NCBI RefSeq assembly: GCF_017921835.1
Contig: NZ_JAGEMN010000001.1
Location: 675,874-739,873 of the forward strand
Source of the DNA: Sporosarcina sp. 6E9
GTDB lineage: Bacteria; Bacillota; Bacilli; Bacillales_A; Planococcaceae
Direction: 5' to 3'
Length of the DNA stretch: 64,000 nucleotides
Within the stretch, counting starts at the first letter, position 1. Each line of letters starts with the position of its first letter. The translations under genes and the position numbers were made by a program. Shown here in pieces: positions 1 to 8,957 of this stretch. The notes under the pieces are model-generated. The model searched no databases, was not told where the DNA came from, and saw only the letters and a list, made by a program, of their open reading frames with translations.

Positions 1-164
1 GTGAAGCGAGCAATTGTCACGAAATACTTACGGGACGATTATTGGACAGAGCACGAAATCATCTTAGGGGAAAAAATGTACCTGATGACCATGACGTGTA
101 TGGTTTAATTGAACTGGATATGCAAGTGAGTGCGATGGGCATACTAGATTATTTAGGGAAATAA
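1..164 (+). CDS. 3' end of an unidentified protein gene (partial)
   Basis: An open frame runs in from the left edge (reading frame 3) and stops with TAA at 162-164. Its last residues read GKNVPDDHDVYGLIELD followed by MQVSAMGILDYLGK, a composition typical of a real soluble protein, with acidic and aliphatic residues mixed. Frame 1 is also open for about 35 codons but ends earlier and looks less protein-like. I do not recognise the family. The upstream part lies outside the window, so the start, length and function cannot be given. The neighbouring DUF2277 gene is convergent. Confidence 0.5.
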   Translation, partial: EASNCHEILTGRLLDRARNHLRGKNVPDDHDVYGLIELDMQVSAMGILDYLGK

Positions 165-182
165 AATACAACAGAATTTACT

Positions 183-449
183 TTAGCCAAATCTCTTTTC
201 ATTTCTAGCTCGAGCACGTTCGGCTTCAATTTCTCGATTACGTGGGGCAGCGTTTGTGATTAATGAGTTGAGTAATAGTTTTGTTGAAGAAGCGATTTCT
301 TCAATTGCGCGATTATAAGCGTCCTCGTTTGCTTTCGAAGGTTTATTAAATCCGGAAACCTTTCTAACATATTGGAGGGATGCCGCATAGATTTCATCTT
401 CGCTAGCTGAGGGTTCAAAGTTATACAATGTTCTAATGTTTCGGCACAT
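183..449 (-). CDS. DUF2277 family protein
   Basis: This is an 88-residue protein starting MCRNIRTLYNFEP and containing the block QYVRKVSGFNKPS and the tail APRNREIEAERARARNEKRFG, which is the conserved pattern of DUF2277. Family members are small cytosolic proteins of unknown function and almost always begin MCRNI. The frame extends seven codons further upstream, to an ATG at 470, but that codon has no Shine-Dalgarno. A GTGGTG stretch six bases before the internal ATG supports the start at 449. It converges on the partial gene to its left. Confidence 0.75.
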   Translation of the reverse strand: MCRNIRTLYNFEPSASEDEIYAASLQYVRKVSGFNKPSKANEDAYNRAIEEIASSTKLLLNSLITNAAPRNREIEAERARARNEKRFG

Positions 450-534
450 AGTGTACACCACTTTCGTCATCGTTATTTTTTGATTGTAACATAATCTTGT
501 ATGGACAGACTAAAATTCGATATGGAGGTTGGTA

Positions 535-1143
535 ATGGGGAATGGACTAGTAGTACTCATGGTTTTTGCAATATTAGCATTATCACCGTTAAGCGGTTTG
601 GCGATTATTTTTGCGATTTTTTATATGATCTATGAAAGGCGTAAAGAGAAAACTGGTAATTCAGTTTTTAAATTTCAGTGGGAAAAAACGAAGGGAGATA
701 TTCGGAAGTATTGGTGGCTAGTTTTGTTACCACTAGCATTAGGTATGGGTCAAATACTATTTGCTCATTTTGCAATGCCAACTTTTAATGAACACGTGAT
801 GGCCAGGGTTGCGCCGATGTTGCAGATTGGTACTATAATCATACTGATTCCGCAGCTATTGATACTGGCTTTTGGTGAAGAGCTGGCATTTCGTGGTTTC
901 GCACAGGAAAAACTATCAAATATAATGAATCCTAGAATTGCTATCCTTATCGTTTCATTTCTCTTCGCAGTTGGACATCTTTCCAATGGGCCAGTAGTTG
1001 TCGTTATGTATGATATTGGCTTTATTTTTATAAATAGTATTCTATATGGCATATTATTTGTAAAAACGAAAAATATTTATATCACAACACTCGCTCATTT
1101 TCTTGCAAATGTTGCAGGCGTTTATATTTTCGCCATTCTATAA
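535..1143 (+). CDS. CPBP family intramembrane glutamic protease
   Basis: This is a 202-residue multi-pass membrane protein of the CPBP (CAAX protease and bacteriocin-processing) family, glutamate proteases that cleave within the membrane. The family motifs are present in order: EELAFRG (Glu115-Glu116), GHLS (His148) and HFLAN (His188). At least five hydrophobic segments are visible. An upstream in-frame TTG at 529 abuts the GGAGG at 524-528, so the ATG at 535, six bases downstream of it, is the better start. The substrate is unknown; relatives act in bacteriocin immunity or prenyl-protein processing. It is followed by a strong terminator, suggesting a single-gene unit. Confidence 0.85.
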   Translation: MGNGLVVLMVFAILALSPLSGLAIIFAIFYMIYERRKEKTGNSVFKFQWEKTKGDIRKYWWLVLLPLALGMGQILFAHFAMPTFNEHVMARVAPMLQIGTIIILIPQLLILAFGEELAFRGFAQEKLSNIMNPRIAILIVSFLFAVGHLSNGPVVVVMYDIGFIFINSILYGILFVKTKNIYITTLAHFLANVAGVYIFAIL

Positions 1144-1156
1144 TTCATTATGAAAG

Positions 1157-1189
1157 TAAGCCGTCAGAAGGTCCTGGCGGCTTATTTTT
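1157..1189 (+). terminator. Rho-independent terminator after the CPBP protease
   Basis: An 11-bp stem (1157-1167 with 1174-1184, one G-T pair) is followed by a T-rich tail. Confidence 0.85.
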
Positions 1190-1340
1190 AATGTGTTGGT
1201 AGATTTAATCGAAGAATATTGGATTAATAAAAGGAGAACACGTTTTGGCGAAGAATAAGAAAGAGTATAGAAAGTATTTCATATGCCCATAAACTAGTTT
1301 ATAATCGGCAATACTTGGCTTGAAGATTAAGTGCACTAAT

Positions 1341-1904
1341 ATGTTCATTCGGAGGAAGATAACCATTAAAAAATTCATAATTTCATTCGCTGTAATTCTC
1401 ATTCTAGGAGGAGTCGTTGCAGGCGGCAATTGGTATTTGAAAAAAGACATTAAAAATGAAAAAGTTGTAGCAAGTGAGGAAGAGATTGCGAAAGGAAATT
1501 CGACTCATTCAAAAAAGATATCAGGCGCTCAAACTGAATTACTTATCACGCATGCATCTCCTCAATCAGAAGTCATGGCCGTCATGCATCAAATGACACA
1601 CCAGAAAATCCGGGCCAATGAAAAATGGGGTGCCATTCCGATGATTCAAGAAAATATTAATGTTGTTTACGATATTATTGAATCCAACGACTTCAAGAAA
1701 AAAGATGTGCTTCTTCCGATTATTATTAGGTGGAAGGATGGAAACTTTAATCAGGTAGACAAAGACCACAACGCGATTTGGAAACTGCAAGGTGGATCAA
1801 TCGGGAAGGCTTACGGAATTATGTCAGCGGAAGAGGAAAGATGGTTTATCATTAAAAACTTTAAAGAAGACGTGCTGACCGTTTGGTTAGAGGAGAATAA
1901 ATAA
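1341..1904 (+). CDS. Membrane-anchored DUF6241-like protein
   Basis: The protein has one N-terminal hydrophobic segment (KKFIISFAVILILGGVVAGG), a short polar linker, and an extracytoplasmic domain with HQMTHQKIRANEKWGAIPM. This resembles DUF6241 of Bacillales, an uncharacterised family; that assignment is from memory of the motif. The start is uncertain. The ATG at 1341 and a TTG at 1320 lack a ribosome-binding site, whereas a strong GGAGG at 1351-1355 sits nine bases before an ATT at 1365 that would give a typical signal-anchor N terminus beginning KKFIIS. The gene converges on the small membrane protein to its right across a bidirectional terminator. Confidence 0.65.
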   Translation: MFIRRKITIKKFIISFAVILILGGVVAGGNWYLKKDIKNEKVVASEEEIAKGNSTHSKKISGAQTELLITHASPQSEVMAVMHQMTHQKIRANEKWGAIPMIQENINVVYDIIESNDFKKKDVLLPIIIRWKDGNFNQVDKDHNAIWKLQGGSIGKAYGIMSAEEERWFIIKNFKEDVLTVWLEENK

Positions 1905-1946
1905 AAAAACGATTCGGGCTGGTACAAAAATTAAATTCAACACATA

Positions 1947-1983
1947 AAAAGAGTCCAAATTCATTTGAATTGGACTCTTTTTT
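1947..1983. terminator. Bidirectional terminator between convergent genes
   Basis: A long A/T-flanked hairpin (arm AAGAGTCCAAATTCA at 1949-1963 against 1966-1980) has a T run on the plus strand and an A run before it, so it can serve both converging genes. Confidence 0.85.
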
Positions 1984-2001
1984 GCTTATACACCAACCTT
2001 T

Positions 2002-2232
2002 TTACATAAAAATAGAAAAAGACCGTACGACTAAAAACATACTTACTAGTCCAAATGCCGTGGCTCCCACTATCCACCAGATAACGGGTTTATTTGAAAT
2101 CTGTTTACCCACCATACTTTCCTCGTTTTCTCTTATTAAAGCTACCTTCCTTTCCATACCTTTTGCCGTAGAAGCAAAAACAACAAATCCGATCACGATG
2201 AAACTAACTGTTAACCAAAAGAACAAATCCAT
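2002..2232 (-). CDS. Small two-helix membrane protein, unknown function
   Basis: The 76-residue product has a hydrophobic segment at each end (residues 4-22 and about 50-73), separated by a charged middle containing KGMERKVALIRENEES. A GGGGGTG Shine-Dalgarno lies seven bases before the ATG, which supports it being real. It follows the lipoprotein gene on the same strand after about 75 bases, so the two are probably co-transcribed and end at the shared terminator. I recognise no family. Confidence 0.6.
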   Translation of the reverse strand: MDLFFWLTVSFIVIGFVVFASTAKGMERKVALIRENEESMVGKQISNKPVIWWIVGATAFGLVSMFLVVRSFSIFM

Positions 2233-2307
2233 TTTTTCACCCCCATTTATAAGATTTCCAATTCCCCCTGAAGCAAGTCTTTAGCTATTTGTCTCGTTCT
2301 GATCTTT

Positions 2308-2877
2308 TTATTGGACACCTTTCATAACGGTGAAACCAATCGAAGCATTCATATTGAATTTTTGATCATCGGTCGCTACAGATGGATCTATAGTATCAAA
2401 CTGGGCTGACCCATTCATAATATACTCACCTTCTGGGCACCCCTTTTCAATGATTGTCTGGACAAACTGCCGATATTCTACCGTATCATCATCACTGTAT
2501 CCACCAGCAAAAGCGTATTTTTCCCGATAAGGTTCATCCTTTAATAACTTTGTCATAAGAAGCGGTTCGTTCATCGCATAACCGACTTCAAATTCCCTAG
2601 TTCTCTCTTTGAGAGGAAAGTGAAAGGCGGATGCAGCGTGGTATATTTCGATCGATTCTTCATCACCAACATATGTTAGTTCGGCGAAAACAGCCAAATC
2701 ATCAAATTCATCATAAACATCTTTTTCCGAGAACAAGCGATAAACAAAATCACCTTCTTTCACATTATTCTCTGACGGGGGAAGGGAATCTTTAATATCC
2801 GAACTACTACCGTTGTTTGTCGTTCCACAAGCAACTAATATAAAAACAAGTGCAAGCAAACTCATCATTCTTTTCAT
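2308..2877 (-). CDS. Putative lipoprotein, unknown function
   Basis: The protein has 189 residues with a lipoprotein signal peptide: MKRMM, a hydrophobic core and lipobox LVAC with Cys17. After cleavage a low-complexity linker (TTNNGSSSDIKDSLPPSENN) leads to an acidic domain with no motif I recognise. It should be anchored on the outer face of the cytoplasmic membrane. The gene is transcribed divergently from nothing nearby: rnhC lies upstream on the same strand, 45 bases away. The small two-helix membrane protein lies downstream. Confidence 0.7.
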   Translation of the reverse strand: MKRMMSLLALVFILVACGTTNNGSSSDIKDSLPPSENNVKEGDFVYRLFSEKDVYDEFDDLAVFAELTYVGDEESIEIYHAASAFHFPLKERTREFEVGYAMNEPLLMTKLLKDEPYREKYAFAGGYSDDDTVEYRQFVQTIIEKGCPEGEYIMNGSAQFDTIDPSVATDDQKFNMNASIGFTVMKGVQ

Positions 2878-2922
2878 AAATCAAACCTCCTTACTGATTA
2901 GTTCGACTATGAAGGAAAATAG

Positions 2923-3855
2923 TTACATTCTTTTTTTATTTGCAATTTGTTGTGCTTTTCTCGCGTTCGCAAAATGCCATTTTGTCATGTTTTTCAAAGA
3001 TTCAGCGCCACTTTTCAGTAAAATACGAGCGGCTACTTCATCAACCCGAGGTCCAGCACCTTTAGGTAAGGTAACGCCTGCGAAGGTACTAAGTCGATCC
3101 ATTTCTTCTAGAAATGCGACACGTGCAATGATAGAGGCAGCTGCGACTGATAAATGGAGTCCTTCCGCTTTTGTCGACAACAACACATTTTCACGAATAA
3201 TTTCGGGTTCTAATTTCAAATAATTATAATAGACACCACGCTCGGCAAATTGATCAATTAATATATAATCAGGTTTTTCTCCATTCATTTTTCGAAGAAC
3301 ATGTTTCAATGCTTGGTTATGGAGGAGCGCTTTAATTTTACCTTGAGAATTTCCTTGTTCTTGTATTTCATTATATTTCACATTTCCAAGGGTAAGAACA
3401 CTATGAATAAGTGTCGCTTGTAAATCAGGGGCGATTTTTCGCATTAAATCATCCGTTAATTGCTTGGAATCTTTTACGCCAAGTTCACGAACGAGTTCAA
3501 TTTGATCCGCCCGAACATAGCAAGCAGCAACTGTAACGGGTCCGAAAAAGTCGCCCGTGCCTGTTTCGTCAGATCCTACAACAGAGAGTTCGGCAAAATT
3601 AGCAGGCAACTTATCTCCTTTGGAAGTGGTAGTTGTTTTTTTGGCAGCAGTGAGAGGGCCCCATCGTGCCGCCTCTCGATCAGCACCCGCGCCTTGAAAC
3701 AATACTTTTCCGGATTTATACGCAGTGATTGCAGTATCAGAGATTTTCGCAGCAAAGATAACGCCAGGCGCATTGCGTGTAATTTTCGAGGTAGCATAAT
3801 GATTCATAACCTTCTTCATATCTTCGTTACTAATAAGAATTACTTGATTACCCAT
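2923..3855 (-). CDS. rnhC: Ribonuclease HIII
   Basis: The protein has 310 residues. An N-terminal DUF3378 substrate-binding domain covers about residues 1-85, followed by a type-2 RNase H fold with GSDETGTGDFFGPV (catalytic Asp96 and Glu97), VKDSKQL (129-131) and ILIDQFA (Asp201). The fourth acidic residue is probably Asp272 in PRVDEV. The enzyme cleaves the RNA strand of RNA-DNA hybrids. The gene is divergent from zapA, exactly as in B. subtilis, where pheST lies beyond it; pheST is absent here. An AAAGGAAG ribosome-binding site precedes the ATG. Confidence 0.95.
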   Translation of the reverse strand: MGNQVILISNEDMKKVMNHYATSKITRNAPGVIFAAKISDTAITAYKSGKVLFQGAGADREAARWGPLTAAKKTTTTSKGDKLPANFAELSVVGSDETGTGDFFGPVTVAACYVRADQIELVRELGVKDSKQLTDDLMRKIAPDLQATLIHSVLTLGNVKYNEIQEQGNSQGKIKALLHNQALKHVLRKMNGEKPDYILIDQFAERGVYYNYLKLEPEIIRENVLLSTKAEGLHLSVAAASIIARVAFLEEMDRLSTFAGVTLPKGAGPRVDEVAARILLKSGAESLKNMTKWHFANARKAQQIANKKRM

Positions 3856-3884
3856 ATAATTTCTTCTTCCTTTCGTCGACTTAA

Positions 3885-3914
3885 TTCACAAATAAACGCA
3901 TTTCATGGTATGAT
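3885..3914 (+). promoter_or_regulatory. Probable sigma-A promoter of zapA-cvpA
   Basis: TTCACA (3885-3890), an 18-base spacer and TATGAT (3909-3914) with an extended TG element are seen, about 30 bases before the zapA start. Confidence 0.5.
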
Positions 3915-3947
3915 TAGAAACAGAGTTTCTCAGGGGGTGTCCAGTCC

Positions 3948-4208
3948 TTGGCAGATAAAGAAAAAACACGGATTGCCGTCGATATTTATGGTCAAACGTA
4001 TAAAATGGTTGGTAAAGAAACAAGTATTCATATGCGGCAGGTTGCTTCAATCGTTGATGACAAGATGAGAGAAATAAGTTCGCATAATCCAACGCTCGAC
4101 AGTACAAAGATTGCGGTGCTAGCCGCTGTTAATAGTGTACATGATTATCTTAAATTAAAAGAGCAAGTTGAACAAATGGAAATCCAATTGAAAAAATTGA
4201 AGGGTTGA
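3948..4208 (+). CDS. zapA: Cell division protein ZapA
   Basis: The 86-residue protein starts at TTG with GGGGGTG about nine bases upstream. The sequence [17 protein letters not shown] is the ZapA N-terminal strand region, and the C-terminal part ([22 protein letters not shown]) is a coiled coil. ZapA binds FtsZ and promotes Z-ring bundling at mid-cell. It is the first gene of a rightward run with cvpA seven bases on, as in the B. subtilis yshA-yshB pair. Confidence 0.92.
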   Translation: MADKEKTRIAVDIYGQTYKMVGKETSIHMRQVASIVDDKMREISSHNPTLDSTKIAVLAAVNSVHDYLKLKEQVEQMEIQLKKLKG

Positions 4209-4215
4209 CTGCTAC

Positions 4216-4755
4216 ATGCTAGATTTACTAATTGTTTTTCTTTTGTTGGGAGGTCTGATCACTGGGTTTCGCCGTGGTCTAATCGTCCAATTAATACATA
4301 TGACAGGTTTTATCGCAGCCTTAGTCATCGCGTTTCTGTATTACAAAAAACTTGCTGAAAAGTTTGTCCTGTGGATTCCATATCCAGGTGTTAACGCAGA
4401 TTCAAAAGTTTCATTTGTTGTGGGTGAGCTAGATTTAGATGAGACATTTTATAACTTGCTTGCATTCGTTCTTATTTTTATTGTTGTTAAATTCGGTTTA
4501 CAGCTTATCGCGTCAATGTTCGACTTTTTAAAGTTTCTACCTGTACTTGGTTTTGTCGCAAGACTTTTAGGTGCAGTATTAGGATTTGTTGAGTTTTATA
4601 TACTTATCTTCCTAGTAATTTACTTAGCTATTATGATACCAGTTGAATTTATCCAAAACGTAATCGATAAATCAATTCTAGCAGACGCGATGTTCGAACA
4701 TACGCCGTGGTTTTCAGAAACCGTGAAAAAATGGTGGTATATATATAAAAGCTAA
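4216..4755 (+). CDS. cvpA: CvpA family membrane protein
   Basis: The protein has 179 residues and four predicted transmembrane helices, the first beginning MLDLLIVFLLLGGLITGFRRG, a pattern typical of CvpA/YshB. CvpA proteins are inner-membrane proteins; in enterobacteria the family is linked to colicin V production and envelope tolerance, but the Bacillus role is not defined. It lies seven bases after zapA and ends at a terminator before polX. Confidence 0.85.
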   Translation: MLDLLIVFLLLGGLITGFRRGLIVQLIHMTGFIAALVIAFLYYKKLAEKFVLWIPYPGVNADSKVSFVVGELDLDETFYNLLAFVLIFIVVKFGLQLIASMFDFLKFLPVLGFVARLLGAVLGFVEFYILIFLVIYLAIMIPVEFIQNVIDKSILADAMFEHTPWFSETVKKWWYIYKS

Positions 4756-4790
4756 AAACTTCCCCCTTCAAAATAGGAGGGAAGTTTTTT
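4755..4790 (+). terminator. Terminator between cvpA and polX
   Basis: AAAACTTCCC pairs with GGGAAGTTTT across a short loop and is followed by six T residues. polX starts 21 bases later, so some read-through is likely. Confidence 0.75.
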
Positions 4791-4810
4791 CAGGGAGCGG
4801 AGGAATACTT

Positions 4811-6517
4811 ATGAATAAGAAGAAAATCATTCAAACATTTGAAAAGATTGCGATGTACATGGAATTACTCGGTGAAAACCATTTTAAGGTGGGGGCATTT
4901 AGAAGAGCAGCAAATGTTCTAGAACTTGATTCACGAAGCTTATCTGAAATGGATGATATCTTAAAGCTAAAAGGTATCGGAAAAGGAACGGGTGCTGTCA
5001 TCACTGATTTAATGGAAAAAGGGGCATCTGACCTTTTACATGAGTTAGAGGAAACAGTTCCAAAGGGACTTGTCCCGCTTTTGAAAATTCCAGGTCTTGG
5101 CGGTAAAAGAATCGCGAAACTACGAGAAACAATTGGAATTGACTCAATCGAGACACTTCACGAGGCCTGCCTTGAAGGTGCTGTACGCAAAGTGCCCGGA
5201 TTCGGAAAAAAGACTGAAGAAAACATATTAGCCGCAATCGAAGCCTTTGGAACGCGACAAGGTAAATTTCCGCATTGGAAAATGGAAAAAGTCGTTCAGC
5301 TAGTGGAAGCAATACTTGAAGAAATTGCTGAGATTACTCGATTTTCTGTTGCAGGAAGTTACCGCAGAACCGAAGAGGAAAGTAGCGATGTCGATTTCAT
5401 ACTCGTTACAGATGAGCCTTCGATTGTTCGCGAAAAATTACTTTCATCATTGCCGATTTTAGAAACAATTGCGGCAGGTGATGCGAAGCTTTCCGTTACA
5501 ATAGATATGGAAGATCCGATTGACGCTGACTTTCGTTTTATGAAAGATGAACAGTTCGCAACGGCCATTCACCATTTTACAGGATCTAAAGACCATAACG
5601 TGGCCCTTCGTCAACTGGCTAAGTCGAAAGGACTTAAAATTAGCGAATACGGTGTTGAAGACGAAGAAGGAAATATGACTACGTTTGAAACTGAAGAACA
5701 ATTCTTCAATCATTTCGGATTGCCATTCATTCCACCGACACTAAGACAAAACGGTAAAGAGTTAGACCGTGTTGATGAAATACCAGGCCTGGTTGCGATT
5801 GGCGATATTCGCTCGGATTTGCATATGCATTCGACTTGGTCTGATGGTGCGCATTCGATTCGTGAAATGGTCGATGCGTGCCGGGAAATTGGTTACTCGC
5901 ATATCGTTATTACGGATCACACGCAGTTTTTACGAGTAGCAAATGGCTTAACGCCTCAACGAGTCCGGGAACAAATCGAGGAAATTCGCTCGTTAAATAA
6001 AGAATACGACGATATTGAGATTTTCTGCGGAACAGAAATGGATATCTTGCCTGATGCATCACTTGATTTTGATGATGAATTATTAAGTGAACTCGATTTT
6101 GTGATTGCGTCAATTCATTCAAGCTTCAATCAACCCCAGGAGCAAATCATGGAGCGTCTTCATACGGCTATGAAAAACCCGCATGTCGATATGATTGCAC
6201 ATCCAACCGGACGGATAGTCGGACAGAGAGAGGGGTATAATCCTGACGTTCCACAGTTAATTAAATGGGCAAAGCAGTATAATAAAATCTTAGAATTAAA
6301 TGCAAATCCACATCGACTTGATTTTGCAACTGAATATCTGATCCAAGCACAAGAGGCGGGCGTGAAAATTGCGATTAACACAGACGCGCATGCGATAGAT
6401 ACATTAAGGTTTATGGAAACAGGCGTAAATTACGGACAAAAAGCATGGCTGAAGAAAGAAACAGTCGTGAATACTTGGTCATTGGAGAAATTTATTTCTG
6501 AAATAATTGAAAAGTGA
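4811..6517 (+). CDS. polX: DNA polymerase/3'-5' exonuclease PolX
   Basis: The 568-residue protein has the bacterial PolX layout. An N-terminal helix-hairpin-helix region carries KGIGKGTGAVI and IPGLGGKRIAKL; the family X nucleotidyltransferase core carries GSYRRTEEESSDVDFILV with its paired catalytic Asp residues. The C-terminal PHP phosphoesterase domain begins around residue 335 with SDLHMHSTWSDGAHS and contains HTDH-like metal ligands (VITDHTQF, IASIHSSF, INTDAHA). It fills gaps and proofreads during base-excision repair. An AGGGAGCGGAGG stretch precedes the ATG. Confidence 0.95.
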   Translation: MNKKKIIQTFEKIAMYMELLGENHFKVGAFRRAANVLELDSRSLSEMDDILKLKGIGKGTGAVITDLMEKGASDLLHELEETVPKGLVPLLKIPGLGGKRIAKLRETIGIDSIETLHEACLEGAVRKVPGFGKKTEENILAAIEAFGTRQGKFPHWKMEKVVQLVEAILEEIAEITRFSVAGSYRRTEEESSDVDFILVTDEPSIVREKLLSSLPILETIAAGDAKLSVTIDMEDPIDADFRFMKDEQFATAIHHFTGSKDHNVALRQLAKSKGLKISEYGVEDEEGNMTTFETEEQFFNHFGLPFIPPTLRQNGKELDRVDEIPGLVAIGDIRSDLHMHSTWSDGAHSIREMVDACREIGYSHIVITDHTQFLRVANGLTPQRVREQIEEIRSLNKEYDDIEIFCGTEMDILPDASLDFDDELLSELDFVIASIHSSFNQPQEQIMERLHTAMKNPHVDMIAHPTGRIVGQREGYNPDVPQLIKWAKQYNKILELNANPHRLDFATEYLIQAQEAGVKIAINTDAHAIDTLRFMETGVNYGQKAWLKKETVVNTWSLEKFISEIIEK

Positions 6518-6533
6518 AGGGAAGTGTTAGACA

Positions 6534-8888
6534 TTGGAAAGCCGTGTCTTAAAAACACTTGAGTTCGATAAAATACGGGAATTAGTAGCTGGACATTGTA
6601 CCTCTACCGCTGGACGTTCTGAAATTGATAAATTGACGCCAGTGAGCAATTACGATGAGGTCGTACGGCTATTGGAAGAAACTGATGAAGGACTGGCCAT
6701 TTTACGCGTGCGCGGGAATGTGCCGATGGGCGGCATTAAAGACATACGCCCTCATGCAAAGCGTGCGCAAATGGGTGGCATGCTGAGTGCATATGAATTG
6801 ATGGAAGTCTCGAATACGATTCGGGCAAGTCGAATCCTTCGCCAATTTATAGAGTCAGTCGATTCAGATGAAGATATCACCATTCCGCATTTTATTGACA
6901 AAAAAGAAGCGATGCCGATAGTAACGGCTTTAGAACATAGTATTAACCAGGCGATTGATGATAATGGCCATGTAATCGATAGTGCATCAAGTAAACTTCG
7001 TTCTATTCGACAAGGACTGCGCACGCAGGAAAGTCGAGTTCGGGAGCGACTTGAGAGCTATACGCGTGGAAAAAATGCGTCGAAAATGCTTTCGGATGCG
7101 ATTGTCACGATTCGTAACGACCGATTTGTGATTCCAGTTAAATCCGAATATCGTTCGCATTACGGCGGCGTCATTCATGATATGTCTTCATCAGGACAAA
7201 CACTTTTTATAGAGCCTGATGCAGTTGTCCAGGCGAATAATGAAATCAGAAACCTGAAGATGCAAGAACAAGAGGAAATTGAAAAGATATTACTCGAATT
7301 ATCGGCTTCAGTTCAAGAGGTTGCACATGATTTATTTCTACTCGTTGCAATCTTATCGGAAATTGATGTTATTCTAGCAAAAGCGAAATACGGTACAGCC
7401 CATAAATACACAAAACCCGAAGTGAATAACGAAGGCAGAATACGACTAGCACAAGCCACACACCCATTAATTCCGGTTGACGAGGCTGTTGCCAATAACA
7501 TCGAATTTGGCACGGATATTACGACAATCGTCATTACAGGACCGAATACAGGCGGGAAAACCGTCACATTAAAAACTGTAGGCTTATGCACATTAATGGC
7601 GCAAGCTGGTTTACCGATACCGGCGTTGGACGGTTCAGAAGTAGCCATATTCGATTCAGTCTACGCAGATATTGGCGATGAACAATCAATTGAACAAAGT
7701 CTGAGTACATTTTCCTCAAGAATGGTCAACATCGTCGATATTTTGAAAAAATATGATGATCGATCATTGATTTTATTTGACGAGCTTGGGTCTGGAACAG
7801 ATCCACAAGAAGGGGCAGCACTTGCGATTTCAATATTGGATGAAGTGCACGGCAGCGGCGCTCGCGTAATGGCAACTACACATTATCCCGAATTGAAGGC
7901 GTATGGCTATAACCGTCCAGGCATCGCTAACGCGAGCGTGGAGTTCGATATCGATACATTAAGTCCGACGTACCGTCTGTTGATCGGCGTGCCAGGGCGA
8001 AGCAATGCATTCGAAATTTCCCAGCGACTCGGTTTAAGCGACCATATAATCGAACGCGCCAAATCATTTACAGGAACCAACCGAGGTGAAGTCGAGTCAA
8101 TGATTGCGTCGCTTGAAGACAGCCGAATCAGGTCCGAACGGGATGCTGATGAAACGCATGAAATCTTACTTGAAACAGAACGGTTGAAAAAAGAACTCGA
8201 GGAAGAGTTATCGAACTTTGATCAAATGAAAGAAAAGCTCGAGGAAAAGGCCAAAGAAAAAGCGAGGAAACTTGTTGACGATGCAAAACGCGAGGCGGAG
8301 GCAGTCATTTCTGATTTGCGCGCGATGCAACTGAATGCACAAGCAACTATAAAAGAACATGAATTTATAGATGCACGTAAGCGATTAGAAGACGCATCGC
8401 CAGCACAAGAGAAGAATGTGAAGACCCAATCGAAAAAAACTGAGCGACGGCTAAATGTTGGTGATGAAGTCCAGGTCTTGCAATTCGGCCAAAAAGGAAC
8501 GCTTCTTGAAAAGACTTCAAATACAGAATGGATTGTTCAAATCGGCATTTTGAAAATGAATATTAAAGAATCCGGACTTGAATATGTCAAACCCCAAAAA
8601 GAAAAACAACCTGTCGCTACTGCATCCATACGAGGACGCAGTGCTGTAAAACTCGAACTGGATTTGCGCGGGGAGCGTTATGAAGACGCCATTTATAAAA
8701 CAGAAAAATATATTGATGATGCATTATTATCAAATTATCATCAAGTTTCCATTATCCATGGAAAAGGAACAGGTGCCTTAAGACAAGGGGTTCAACAATA
8801 TTTGAAAAAGCATTCTCGTGTTAAAAGTTATCGATTTGGCGAAGCCGGAGAAGGCGGTTTCGGCGTTACCGTCGTGGAATTAAAATAA
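6534..8888 (+). CDS. mutS2: Endonuclease MutS2
   Basis: The 784-residue protein has a MutS-like core and ATPase with Walker A GPNTGGKT (residues 336-343) and Walker B SLILFDELGSGTDPQEG. A long coiled coil spans about 510-640, and a C-terminal Smr nuclease domain carries LDLRGERYEDA and HGKGTGALRQGV. MutS2 suppresses recombination and, in Firmicutes, also acts on collided ribosomes. The start is TTG, preceded by GAAGGGAAGTG. It lies 16 bases after polX, so both are probably one transcript. Confidence 0.95.
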   Translation: MESRVLKTLEFDKIRELVAGHCTSTAGRSEIDKLTPVSNYDEVVRLLEETDEGLAILRVRGNVPMGGIKDIRPHAKRAQMGGMLSAYELMEVSNTIRASRILRQFIESVDSDEDITIPHFIDKKEAMPIVTALEHSINQAIDDNGHVIDSASSKLRSIRQGLRTQESRVRERLESYTRGKNASKMLSDAIVTIRNDRFVIPVKSEYRSHYGGVIHDMSSSGQTLFIEPDAVVQANNEIRNLKMQEQEEIEKILLELSASVQEVAHDLFLLVAILSEIDVILAKAKYGTAHKYTKPEVNNEGRIRLAQATHPLIPVDEAVANNIEFGTDITTIVITGPNTGGKTVTLKTVGLCTLMAQAGLPIPALDGSEVAIFDSVYADIGDEQSIEQSLSTFSSRMVNIVDILKKYDDRSLILFDELGSGTDPQEGAALAISILDEVHGSGARVMATTHYPELKAYGYNRPGIANASVEFDIDTLSPTYRLLIGVPGRSNAFEISQRLGLSDHIIERAKSFTGTNRGEVESMIASLEDSRIRSERDADETHEILLETERLKKELEEELSNFDQMKEKLEEKAKEKARKLVDDAKREAEAVISDLRAMQLNAQATIKEHEFIDARKRLEDASPAQEKNVKTQSKKTERRLNVGDEVQVLQFGQKGTLLEKTSNTEWIVQIGILKMNIKESGLEYVKPQKEKQPVATASIRGRSAVKLELDLRGERYEDAIYKTEKYIDDALLSNYHQVSIIHGKGTGALRQGVQQYLKKHSRVKSYRFGEAGEGGFGVTVVELK

Positions 8889-8957
8889 TAAATAAATCGA
8901 AACCTTTTCACTCTATATCCGTATACGAGAGAAAGCATTTATAAAGGGGCCATAATC

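Noticed and set aside
1-108. Frameshifted gene at the left edge
   Set aside because: Frame 1 is open to 108 and looked like the 5' part of a frameshifted gene, but frame 3 is open across the whole stretch, so no frameshift is needed.
3460-4068. 202-codon plus-strand frame over rnhC and zapA
   Set aside because: It overlaps rnhC in antisense and zapA in another frame; no motif.
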